From Lycocorax pyrrhopterus obiensis (Eukaryota > Chordata > Aves > Passeriformes > Paradisaeidae), in NCBI GenBank assembly GCA_014706295.1, contig JACSVZ010000001.1:45232383-45296382 (forward strand): DNA of 64,000 nt, written 5' to 3'. Below are positions 36,851 to 48,544 of this stretch, one piece after another (within the stretch, counting starts at the first letter, position 1; each line of letters begins with the position of its first letter). The notes under the pieces are model-generated. The model saw only the letters and a list, made by a program, of their open reading frames with translations, was not told the origin of the DNA and made no database searches. A program made the translations under genes and the position numbers.

Positions 36851-39800
36851 TGTGTTTTTGCATATTTTAGCCAGTGATTAAAACTTATGAATCATGGAGC
36901 TCATAAAGAGAATTCTACTGATGTTTGGAACAAAGTAATGGTTGATTGATCCAATGACATTTTTGAAATTACATTCACCACCATTAGTTTACTGAAGGTG
37001 TATATGGTATGAAGGAAGGTACTTTGACAGCAGGAAGAATATTTATTCATAGCAGACTTACCTGACTACCACAGGCTGTGGGAGATGATCACCTTTAGTA
37101 CATAAGAACTGATTTTGCTGAAACATGGAAGCCATTGCTCACAGAATATAAGTTGTACTTGGCACTGCTGCCTTAGAATGGTCCTGGATCACAAGCATCA
37201 ACAGCAACTAACGTGTGAATTCAGCATGAATTGAGCATGTGAACTTGTGTTTTGACCAAGGTGAAATACATAATTCCAATAATATTATTGCTAATAAAAT
37301 CTGTCAAAACATTGCTGCTTTCCCTATTTTTTATATGTGTCATGGAGACATAGAACTGGGTCAAAGCTCTAAAAGAAGTATGGCTGATAAATCTTCCATT
37401 TAAAGTTTTGCAGGGATTTCTCCTCAACCTAGTGATAGAACACAGCCTCTGTTTTGACTTTACTTTTTCTTTAGTAACTAGAATCTTACAGAGCTTTATT
37501 TGCCCCTCTCATGTGTATTATGGATAAAACACTATGTATCTAGCCTTCTAAAAAATTCAGGCACATAAAAGCTTATATTGTAATTCTTCTTCTAACAACT
37601 CAGCCTTTAAGTATTCACCTGAGTGCTTTCATCATCTGCTTAAAACTTGTCTTTTTTCAGCTATATAATTTTACACTGCTGAGTGGTGCTCAAAATTCTT
37701 TTTATTCCATTGTAATTGCATTGGTTAGTGAAGGTGGTAAAAAAAAAAATACCTCTTTAATTTTAAAGAAGAGTATGCTGACCAGATATTTTCTTGAAAT
37801 TCAATTCTTGAGAAATATTTATTTGAAAACAGTGCTTATTAAAAAAGTTCAAAGTTTCTTTCATTTTTTCAGACAACAATAAACAGATTCAGTTACTGTG
37901 ACTTTAATAAGAAAGATTTTTTATTCCCCCCATAGAGGACAAAATTACTCTTCTTTTATATGTTGTTATTATGTTCTAGCATTTTTCTAATCACATACAT
38001 TCCTGTCTATAAATGAGGATATTTTGAGAGATTAAACTACTGGAGAATATTTGCATTGACTTCAAACAAAAGTATGCTCTATATTCTTGTGGTATTCTGA
38101 AATTATTTGACTTAACTTATAGTATATTAATTTATACTTTGTATTTTATAATTAAAAAGCTCAAATACATTACTAGCTCATTTATAATAATTACAAGCTT
38201 TCCTAATTCTGGTGTTTACTCTAAGAACAATGTCTCTATTAATAAATAAAATAGGCCAGGACAGGCTCTTTGAAATCAATTGGGTCATCTTCATATAAGT
38301 ATCTACGGTAGGCATACAACATATGCAAAACAGTGGCTTTGTCTCAAGTGAATGTTTGTTCACACTCACCCTTTCGCAGATCACATCCTGCAGTGCTTCT
38401 CAAGCACATCACACCTGCCATGCTCTCATTTCACCTACTTCACTCACAGCTGGTCCACAGGCAAAAAGACACGCACAATACATCATACACCAAGTCAAGA
38501 TTAGAACATGCTTTAAGTCAGCACCCTCCCACTGATCTCTCACACCAAAATCTGCTGTCGCCACTACAGTTCTTGGTTATTTCTGTCTGTAATGCTGCCA
38601 GTACAACCTTGTCTTATGTAATTTTTCATTGTCAGCTAATCACCTCAGTGTCCTCCACTCTCTATGCTAACAAAATTGGTATTCACACAAGTATAGCTCT
38701 TCAGTTTTATTATAAAATAAACTCTAAGTTGAAGAAAATTGACAAGGCAGATCAGTAAAATGAACCCCTCCCCCCCAAGAAAAACAACCCAACCTTCCCC
38801 CCAAAAACTATGAGTCACTGAACCAGCCTGGCAAGTGTAGAAGAACCTATTGGGCATTTACAAAATGACTCATTTATGAGCTCCAAAGTGTATCTGACCA
38901 TAATCAGGATGAAGTTTTGGTTTTGACAGTGTTGTTCTAGGAGAAAAGTTCTGGAGCTCAAGTAAGAGAGACGGGACTGATTCCTCATCCTTGTTCTGCT
39001 GCATGTGAGGTGGCCTCTATACGTCTTCCCCAGATCCAGTCTGTGGTAAGATTGGTCACTAAATCTGCAATCGCTGCATATCCTCTCTACAGATATAGCC
39101 AGTCACCAGCAGGACAGAGAAGACAGGCAGGAGAGGTGCAACTTTATCAGCATTGCGTACACACACATGCAGTGCTTACATACACATTAGCATTACAAAG
39201 ACCCTGTTTTAACCACCTGTTCTAACTGTGCTTAGCAGATCAGACCCACATGTACACACATAGATATGTCCACATATAACAAGTCTGTCTCATAGCTGGT
39301 TCACTTAAGTCTTCCCCAGCAGCAGACCCTCTTATGTTGTTTGCGGTCAAGTTCAACTTTAAGCTCACTACCTTCTCACACAGAGAGCACATACACAGGA
39401 AATAAGTTAAGAAGGTCGTTTAAGTAGAAGATAGAATGGTCTGCAGTGATCAGGCTTGGAAGAGCATGTGTACTTGCAAGATCCTTTCATAAAAGCTACT
39501 GCCCCATTTCAGCCTCTCTTCTCTTCAATTTACCATTATTACTATGAGGTCTACCTTGATCCCTCTTTTGAGCCTTCGTCTGATCATCATACAATAATAT
39601 TTGTTCCTCTTTGCCTCATCTCAGAAGTTTTATGCAATCTCTCAAGCCCATTCAAATGTCTCACAAAGAGGATTGGGTTTTTGAAATGTTTTATGAGACC
39701 CATGATAATTTTATCAGTTGCAAAGTATCAAGGTTACACTGGAGTTATTCCTTTAGTGGCCCTTCAGCCAGCAGCCTGAGATCTATGTATCTTTTTATTG

Positions 39801-42800
39801 TCTCTGGTTTTCTTTTTCCTGTTCATGAGGGTTTGTGTGTTTGGTTTATTGTTTTCTTATCCTTAAGAAAACAACCTAATAAATCAAGCGTTCTGACATT
39901 CCACACATCCTTAAATTGTTGCATTTGCACAAAAGTAAGGTCTTCTGCTATAGTGTTGGACTTGATATCTCTCACGGAGATTATCACACAGAGCAGTTTT
40001 GGGAGACTGATAAATAGCTCAAGAAAAAACATTCAGGAGATCAAGTCTGACAAAGTACAAATGACAAGGATCAAGTGCCTCGACACATGACTGGAAGTAT
40101 TTGTCATACCAGTATACATATATATATCCAAAGACTCCCGAATGACCATTCAGTCCAGAAAGAGTCGAATTCTTTGTTCTAGTCCTGACCATCTTGTCCT
40201 CTCCAAACTGAAGAATGATAGACTGTAAGAGTATTTAGAAGTTGAGAATGTCTGCTTATAATATCCCTTAACACAGAGATGTCTTACAAAATATTTCATT
40301 TTCAAGATGCCAGCCCTCATTTCTGAATATAAGCATGTTCATAAAACAGTCTTGATATTCTCAGTCTTGAGAGTGCTAATACTATTCATCTATCCTAATT
40401 TTAGCCATCCTTATCCACATTTGAGCTGGTAACACTATCAGGAAAACTTAGGATGAATTGCAGAAATAGGTGTCCATAATGTAGTTACAAACATTCAGAT
40501 AAATTATATCTGTTCTTTCTCTGTGACATGGATCAATTATTCACTTGTATCTAATGTATGGTCTACATCATGGTCTCCACTTGTATTTTATATGTTGTCC
40601 TCTTAGAACATAGTTCTCTTTATGTTGGAAGTTATTGTCCTCAGATCTTTTCCTTGTATTTTGTTTATTTTGAAGTCTACTGTCCCCTGGTGGTATCCAT
40701 TACGTGACACAAATCAATTAAAAATATTAAAACAGACAAGGTGGTAAAAAAAAAAAGAAAAGTTTGACTTTGCATTCCCTGAATATTCCCAGCTAGTCTA
40801 ATCTTTTGTGGTCAGCATATACGACAAACATACTCTCTGTTTTATTATACAGAAAATTAATATGGCAAACAGTGCTGAATGCAAGAGAAATCCTTGCTGC
40901 ACTCTTGCTAGACTACTTGTGTCTTTCCTAACTGACAACAAATAATTCAATAACTTCTCTTTGATGATTTCTTTGTGGGTCTGTTCCTGTGTTTAGTTTT
41001 GCTCCTCCACAGTAATTTCCTAACTTCTTATTTCTTAGTTCTTATGAGAATATCAAGTGAGGTTATTTCAAAATTCTCTATCAGTCATCTAAAATCAGAC
41101 TAAATTCACCAGTCAATGGGGTGCTTTAGAAATAACATTATTGTGTATTACAAACTGATGTCTTTCCTTCAGTAATTTGCTGCTGACAATCCCATACTTG
41201 TGTTAAAATACAGGTTTTATACCATGTTATAATTAGAGATCAGTTAATAGTGTTGGATGAACTAGGGAGCTTCTCAGTATAATAAAAATTATTTACCATT
41301 CATTATTTTTCTGTTCATTATGTGGTACAAATTGCTAGGTGTTTTATGAATGCAAGTCTGAAGAAAAAGTAGAAGTGAAAGCAGCTTGAAAATGCTATGC
41401 AATTTTCAACTTATGATGTCCAAATTTTTATTAGCATTTTAATATCTTAGTATTCTTTCCAAGCAGTTAGTGTTTAATGAAGTGAAATATCTTGAAGGCA
41501 CTTCATAATCACTGAAAAAAAATTCTATCTAGTGCTCTTTTTCTGATTTTTTCCTGACCCCTCTTTTCAAGGATATTGAAAGGAAAATACATGAATAGAT
41601 AAACAGAGTTTTCAAAACATGTTTCAACACCAAAAGCTGACAGTTTTGTGCAATACATCAGGGATATATGGCCTGGGAAAAAGCTTCAAGATTTTGTCCT
41701 TACCTCAGGAAAAGTTTCCTGTCAAGTTAAAGGTAAAGCAATACATTTTCACTCTTATTAGGTCTCCTATTGCCAACAAAATACACTGTTTTATACTCAT
41801 ATTAGACTGGCTGACTGACAGAAATATTGCATAATACTGCTAATGGTACCCAGTTAATGGAGGGTAACGAAGCAGAAAATATGTTCATTACTGAAAAGGT
41901 GGAGAAGAGATGCTTTTATACTGTTAGCCTAGACAATCCCAAATGTCTTAAAGTTATTTGTCTGTAGACTGCAGGAAGTGTGATTAGGATGTAGGCATGA
42001 CAAAAAAAGCCCTTTCCCATTTTATTTCTCTTAAGTTAAGGCCTTAAAGTTTTAGAATCACTACATTTTGCCTTTCCCTTTGTGAAGATTTCTACCGTTC
42101 TGCTCTAGGGCAAGACTCAGACCCAGCTTATAATGAAAACCTGCATAAAAATATTTTAATTCTTGCTTTAGACTTTTGTAGTGTGGCACATTTAACACAG
42201 GTGTTTACCACAATTATGATCAAATTCAAAAAGCTAATATTAAAAATTAAGTTTTCCTGAATACCAAGAAAAGGTGGAATATTTCACATACGTGTTTCTA
42301 TTATATAACATTTTTGTTCTATTATAGCATTTTCTACTTGTATCATTCATAATAAAAGAAATTTACTTCCTAAATCTAGCAAACATAGAAGATTGGCTTC
42401 TTTATGTATTTATAAAAGTAGCAAAACTTTTATTTGGTTAACTGCTAAAATTAAGGAGACTAAACCCCTCATCTTTATGAAAGTGTAATCAAGCATGAGA
42501 TATAATCTTGTAATGCTGTACATGAAAAAAACAATAAAATTTGGCAAGTTTCTTTAGTCTAATTTCTGCTCTCATTGACTTCAATTTGAATAGGAATAGG
42601 CCCTATAAGCTTTTCTACTGCAGGCCATTTTATGCAAATAATACTAAAAGTCAAAGGCAGCAGTTTTTTATACAAATCTTCCTTAGTCATTTTGCATTAA
42701 TCTTTTTTAAAAGACTGTGGGAAGAAGCTTGCAAATGTCTCCAACCAAGATATATTAGCTAAAGGGTCATGGCAAGTGAAACTGTCAGGAAATGGTGCTT

Positions 42801-43498
42801 TAGTTATGCTACTCCTGATAACATTGTTGTGCTCATAGTAGTTATTTTGTGTTTCATGTTCAACATGTATTCATAGATAATATTGAAAATAAAGACTAGA
42901 CCCCGAGTTTTGTTCATAGCCTACTTATAAGAAAAATGTATAATAATATTACATTACATTATTGGAATTATTGATCTGTAAGTCATTCATTCTTGTAAGT
43001 GTATAAATAGTATATGCGGGCATATTAACAATAATATTAGTAATGCTGACTTTAATTTTTTTCCCAGCAATTTGGTTATGTGACATCTCATCCATTCTTG
43101 CTTCCTAACTGATTTTCAAACCCTTTTGCCCTAGATCCAGTCTTAAGTCAGCGAAGTAGTTTTCTGTATTTCTCTCTGTAGGGTTAAGAAAGATCAGATT
43201 TAGGAGGTCTGACGAGTGCTTCATAATTGTCTGGTTTTGACGGACACAAACACAGCCTATAATGAGTAAACAAGCACATTAGGCCTCTATATTACCTGCA
43301 TAAAGTAATTAATGTAAATTCAGCTGTCAGCACAAAAGAGTTAATACACTGCAAATTGTAAACATGGTTTCCTGGAGTCAAACCTCCCTGTGTTCAAAAA
43401 TCTTTTAGTTTCTGAAACATTTTATGTTTGGATGTTTAGGTGTTATTAAAATCAGAAAATTTAAAATCCTGTATTTTGAGGCTTTTCTGGTTTTGTAT

Positions 43499-44175
43499 TG
43501 TCTTGGTTTGAGACAAATTTGGAGGAAAAATGTCCATAATGAGCATCCCTCTGTTGGAAGGCAGATTTCAGCAGCCCCTCCCCCACCAGGTTTGGAAAGA
43601 AATTCCTCAGAGGAAAGTGAAAAAAACTATTTATTTAACAAGCAAAGTGCACGCAGGCACGGAAAAAGAGCAACGTTAAATAATAAAATCTCTCACTGTA
43701 GAGAAGACCTGAGAAGATTCAAAGACGTTTCTGTGGGTGTGGCTCACTCTCTCTCTCAGCAGCTGGGATGCGGCTTGGGCCCCCCCTGGGCTGTGGTGTG
43801 GGACCTCCTGGTGATGTTCTGGTGTTGCGGAACAGTCTGGAAGAAAAGAAGAAGAAGCCAAAGTCCCAGGGACAAACTTTCTTGCCTCAGCTAGCAGGCT
43901 AGCTAAAAAGCAAAGAATTTTAATTCTTTGTCTTTCTCCTGGGAATTGGAGCCAGCAGCAGGGAAAAAAAGCAGGAAGGTGCTTTCCTTGGCTCTGTAGC
44001 AGCACCAAGGCAGGGGTGTGTGTGTGTCCTTGAGCACAAACTGCTCTGAAGAATTCGCCTGGCTTCTCTCCCCCCTCTCCTGAGAAACAGCTTAAAGACA
44101 GAGGGAGGCACAGGATTCATGTCTGGCATAGGGCAGACAATAGGGGACACAGCATCATAGAGTCACCCCAAGACA
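43499..44175 (-). mobile_element. Solitary avian ERV LTR, 677 bp, minus strand
   Basis: The ends are TGTCTTGG and CCAAGACA, a perfect 8-bp terminal inverted repeat with TG...CA. On the - strand it runs from 44175 to 43499. An AATAAA at 43635-43630 is followed by a T-rich element, leaving ~130 bp of R/U5, which fixes the orientation. The family is one I associate with ERVL-like LTRs in birds. The flanking 5-mers (TGTAT left, AATAT right) match at three of five positions, so any duplication has decayed. An inverted repeat, TAGCTAGCC/AGGCTAGCTA-like with an adjacent AAAGAATTTTAATTCTTT palindrome, sits near 43890-43942. No retroviral genes flank it. The frames at 43424-43894 (+) and 43676-44150 (-) are LTR sequence. 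Confidence 0.9.
43912..43931. repeat. Palindrome inside the LTR
   Basis: AAAGAATT/AATTCTTT forms a near-perfect 18-bp palindrome in the U3 part of the minus-strand LTR. It might be a protein-binding site of the old promoter. No factor can be named. Confidence 0.6.
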
Positions 44176-46886
44176 AATATCAGTGTTATCTTTTCTTATA
44201 GGATTTCATCCACTTTTTTTTCTGCTGTGTTATATTAGTCGTTTCCCATATTTTAGATGAGATAAAAAGGACTGAAAAATGTAATAGGCCTTTGCTTAAG
44301 CTCTGGGAATTTAAAATGGTAAAACCATGACATTTTGAGATTTTTCTACTGATAAAATTGGTGTTTGTGAAACAATAAATCCAGGAGAGATTAAAAAACC
44401 AAAAAAATAGGAAAAAAGGCATAAGAATAGTCTATAATAACTTCCAGGCAAGTGACACTTTATTTTCTACTGTTAAATTACCAGATAAGAAATAAAATGT
44501 TTCGAGCTTATTGTTGTAGAGCAGGGGAGTTCAGATTTATGTTTGCAGATTTTGTCTGTTTTCAGTCAATGCTAACTAAATTTCTAAATTTTCCTATGTT
44601 TCTTGTTATGTCTATTTTGAAATATTATGCCTGACATTGAGAAAGAAAAACCTCATTTTCTACAGCAATTGGTATAAACTTAAATTATAGGTAAAATGGT
44701 TTGCCTTTGAATTTTATAGTACAGTATTCTCAAAGAGCTAAGAAAAGCCTCCTAGGATCCAAGATTCCTCTACAAATTTAGTAATTTCATAATGCATAAT
44801 ATTGATGATTCATACTTTTACAAATCTATGTCTTTTAATTATTTGATAATTTTTCTCTCTAAAATCTCCTAATTCTTCCTTTTCTTTTTTTTTTTTTATT
44901 TAGAAGACAGAAGAAAAATATTAAAAAAATGCACAAAGAAATATTTTAGTTCTTGTATAATCTTGAGGCCTACTGAGCATTTCCTGCAGTTCGTAGTGTT
45001 TTTTTTCTATAAACCCTTGTTCTTCAGCACCAGAATGAAGTACCGTATTTCAAAGTCTTCCCAAAATTCATTCACATAATTCAACTGAAACCTTTCAAAA
45101 AATTGTTCATTTATCCATTAGTTTTTCCAAGATGAATTCAATCAGAAATTCTGTCTGAAAAAATAAATGTTACAGACACTCTACTTTTAATAGGTATAGG
45201 ACGGATAGGATGCGTAGATTTATTTCCTATTTGTCTATATATTTTGGTTCAGCAAATAGAAAAAAAACATAACTTGAAAATTAAAACTATGAATAGGTAC
45301 CTCAGTTTTTGTAAAGATCTCTGAATTGTAGAAAAAGGCTAAGTGAAAACCTCTCTCTACTACAGAAAAAAAGAATCTTTAGGAACTTACTTTCTTCACA
45401 ATAGGGAAAGACCTAAACCTTAATGAGATCAACTTTGAGCTGAGAGGAACTGAGTCCAGCTGGATATAAGGAAGACCATTCTTAGAATATAAGGCTGAAT
45501 ATGTGATTTAACTGAAGATGTGTATTAATAACTTCATTTTCCTAAGCCTCTAAATGTGCTTAAGTGTGAGGAGAAAGAGACATCCATGCATCTGACTGCT
45601 ACATTTACCATGATACCAGCAGTCAGGGTTCTGTTTCTGTTATTCAATGAGTGGCAATCTGTCTCATTTTTGCATGCCTGTCAAATAATTTGCATGAATT
45701 TCCAGCCGTGATGGAACTTATCACTTGAGTGTCCAAGTTGATTTTCTCTTCATATTAGAATATTCAGTGAATTCCATTTTGCTCGCTGTCAATCATACTC
45801 GATCTGTACTGTAGTCTATAAAAGGCAGTGTTTTATGTAACATGCCAAGTTTTTGGCTTTTTTCAGCTTTTTTTGTTTTGTTTTTTTTTTTCTGTATTCA
45901 GGGAAGTAAAAATAATGTATTTGACAATAATATTTCCTGTCATTAATAATATTTCCTGTCTCATTCTACTCATTAAAATTTATAAAGTGTCTCATATTTG
46001 CAAAACCCAAATAATTATTTTCATCACCACAGGAGAAGAACAAATAACAGAAAATTTCAGTTGTAAGCAGATACAATTAAACATAAGAATCTACATCCTC
46101 TTAGAATGGCTAGTTACACATGATATTTTCCTTGGAGTAAGAATGTTAACTGAAAACTCCTTCTGAAAGTTCTGTGAGTAATACATAAAGTAATGCAAGC
46201 ACCATACTTTGAAGAACACACAGTTCACAAATCACTTCATAGCAGGTAAAAATTTTTTGTTTTTCATTCCCTATCTCTACATTTAGTAAATTGACACTTC
46301 AGCCCTCTTTTCATCATAAGTTTTTATAGGCTATGTTTTAAATTAATTAGCAAATAAAATTCATTCAACCAAATTCCTCTCTGAATTTTACAGTATTATG
46401 AAAAACAAAATAGTACCCGTTTAATAAAATAAAATAATAGATTACATCGTGGCCAAAATTTTTAAGCATCAATCTCCATTCACTTCAAAAAAGAGATATT
46501 TTAACATCAGTTTTATGGAGGAAACTAGTTGTTTCAAATAAGAAAAAGCCCTGCCATTGCACAGCTATTCAATGGGTCATATAAAACAAGGAGAGTCTGG
46601 TGACCTCTCCAGGCATGTACATGAAATCTTGCAGAACTTTGAAAACTGGTAAATAGAAATAAGAATTAAGACATTCCTGAAAACAGTGGGAGTTTTTAAC
46701 CTGACCTAGTGTTTTAATGGAAATCCTTTAAGTAATGGGACTATCAGCTTCCCATTTTCTGTTCGATTATTTAACTTTTTATTTAGAAAAAATCAAACAA
46801 ACCAGAAAATGTAAATAAAAGGCAAAATATGAGGCTATCTTGTTTATACAGTACATTTGAATTACAGATAAAGAACAGAAATATGT

Positions 46887-46951
46887 AAAAAATAAAAAAA
46901 GAACCAACCCAAACACCACCCCCCAAACACAAACCAAAACAAAACCAAAGC
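46887..46951. repeat. A/C-only low-complexity tract
   Basis: Apart from one T and a few G, the + strand holds only A and C, with AAAC, CCAAC and ACCACCCCCC units. The complementary strand would be G/T-only. The - strand frames at 46779-47012 are its translation. Confidence 0.85.
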
Positions 46952-48227
46952 ATAATATAACAGAGAAAAAGGAAGAAGAGATACAAGATAAAATTTTAAA
47001 GACATAGTTCACAGATTTTGATCAGAGAGGTAAGTATACTAGCACGGTATATGCTCACCAGAAGCTCAGGTATGAGCATTTAAATTTGTTTAATGGCTCA
47101 AGAAATAGAATCCATATTTTGAAGATAGTTCTAGTTGAAAAAGAACCAGCCACTTAAAGTCTTCAAAGGTAGTACTAATAGACTGTCTATTAACACTGAA
47201 GGCTAAAAGTTGAGACGAGGGGTTTTGGCCATACTGTACTTTGGAGATAACTTGAGCTCAGCACGCTCTAGCAGAGACGATTACAATAATCTGTTCTTGC
47301 AGCTAATTAGATGTGAAATACATAAATAAACTCAAAAAAAAAAAGGATTAAATAAAGTAGCAACAGGTAGAGTAGCTCTCATAAATTCTGGAATAGCAAG
47401 ATTCAAGATCACAGGCACTTATTTTAGTGAATCAGACTCTGTTTCATATGCTGCTTTATTTTGTGTTATCCAGTAAAAAATTTGGCACAACACCTAACTG
47501 AATATTTTAAGGTCTTTTATTTAATATATGTGAGATCTACTCTGACAGTAATGTACGAAACTAGTATTCTAAATGTATATCACCCCAAGCAAAATCCAGG
47601 CTTTGTCTTATATTGATTTTACAGTATTTAATAACAGGTTTATATTTGCTTGGTTCTGAAACAACTCACTGAGTTACAGTAGAAAGGAATCAAATTTGTT
47701 AAATAGGAACAACCTGGATACCAATTAACCTTTTCAGATCACATCTTGTCTTTCCAAAAATTTAAAAGGTGCCAAATTACTTCTCTCCTATTTTCTAATC
47801 TAAAATGGCTTATTGTGTTATTTTCTGGTATCGTAGGATTTTTTCCTTTTACATAATTTTGAATCTCTCATGCTAGGATAACCAATGTGTCATATGTTTG
47901 AAATGATGTATGTTTTACAAGTAACATAGAAAAATATGTTAATTTGAGTTCAAATTTATTTACTTATCAAAAAAAATGCAATTTTGGGGGTTTTTTTAAT
48001 TACTTTTTGGACTTTCTTTTTCTTGGGCAAACATAACTGAGGAGAGTGAGGCATGATGGGATTTCATCCCATGTTGACGTAACTGATATTTTCTTGATGG
48101 CATGTGCTGCCATTAATAAGATGAAATAGAAAAGGGGATCTAAAAGGCCCTTACTGAGCAAAGAACAAGAAAGTGATAGACTTTCTTAATTAACCTATTT
48201 AACTTTTTTTGTTTGTTTTTTTCAAAG

Positions 48228-48304
48228 ACTGTCTTGCTTCTCACAAAGCATTTGCTGTCTACACCACTAAACCTTTGCTAGAATCCCTCTCCTGCCACCA
48301 ACCT
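48228..48304 (+). other. Candidate 77-nt internal exon
   Basis: A T-rich tract (48203-48222) ends in TTCAAAG at 48227 and the donor-type CCTGTAAGTAAC follows at 48302-48313, matching GTAAGT exactly. Between them one frame is open for the whole segment (DCLASHKAFAVY, then LLESLSCHQP). The other two frames have stops. The peptide is not recognised. The size and both signals are plausible for a cassette exon of a long or noncoding gene, but the acceptor lacks the preferred C before AG. Confidence 0.15.
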
Positions 48305-48512
48305 GTAAGTAACTACAAAACAGAAAAGAATCCCATCTCTCTCTCTCGAAAGTCCTGTAGGCTTAAACAGACAGGAAAAGTGATTATTACTATGAGTGGA
48401 AGTAGTAGACAAAGACTACACCAACAGGATGGTCTTGACCATCAAAGAATATTAATGAGACCTTTCTGCCTCTCCAAAGCACAAAACCCAAATTACTTTC
48501 ATGCTGCTGTGA

Positions 48513-48544
48513 ACCACACACACAAAAAAAAAAAAAAAAAAAAG
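48513..48544. repeat. (CA)n-poly(A) run
   Basis: A short ACACACAC run passes into an uninterrupted stretch of about 20 A. No retrocopy signature (target duplication or coding remnant) is seen upstream. Confidence 0.85.

Larger units (their letters stand above)
32886..43498. other. Unannotated AT-rich DNA
   Basis: About 10.6 kb without a recognisable gene or repeat family. It contains the candidate 3'-terminal exon at 36354-36850 (separate entry) and a C-rich run at 38765-38805. Frames at 38333-38758 (141 codons) and 39611-40090 (159 codons) lie in a less AT-rich part but show no domains. Nothing links them to a transcript. Confidence 0.5.

Noticed and set aside
38333..38758. 141-codon + strand frame in a locally G-poor stretch
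   Set aside because: The composition explains the lack of stops; the peptide is low in information and not recognised.
39611..40090. 159-codon + strand frame, overlapping another at 39456
   Set aside because: No domain, signal or exon structure; adjoining frames overlap without any pattern expected of exons.
43424..43894. 156-codon + strand frame
   Set aside because: Runs antisense through the minus-strand LTR; no similarity to a known protein.
48209..48544. Processed pseudogene ending in the poly-A run
   Set aside because: No recognisable coding sequence upstream of the A run and no flanking duplication. A GTAAGT at 48305 also argues against a spliced retrocopy.
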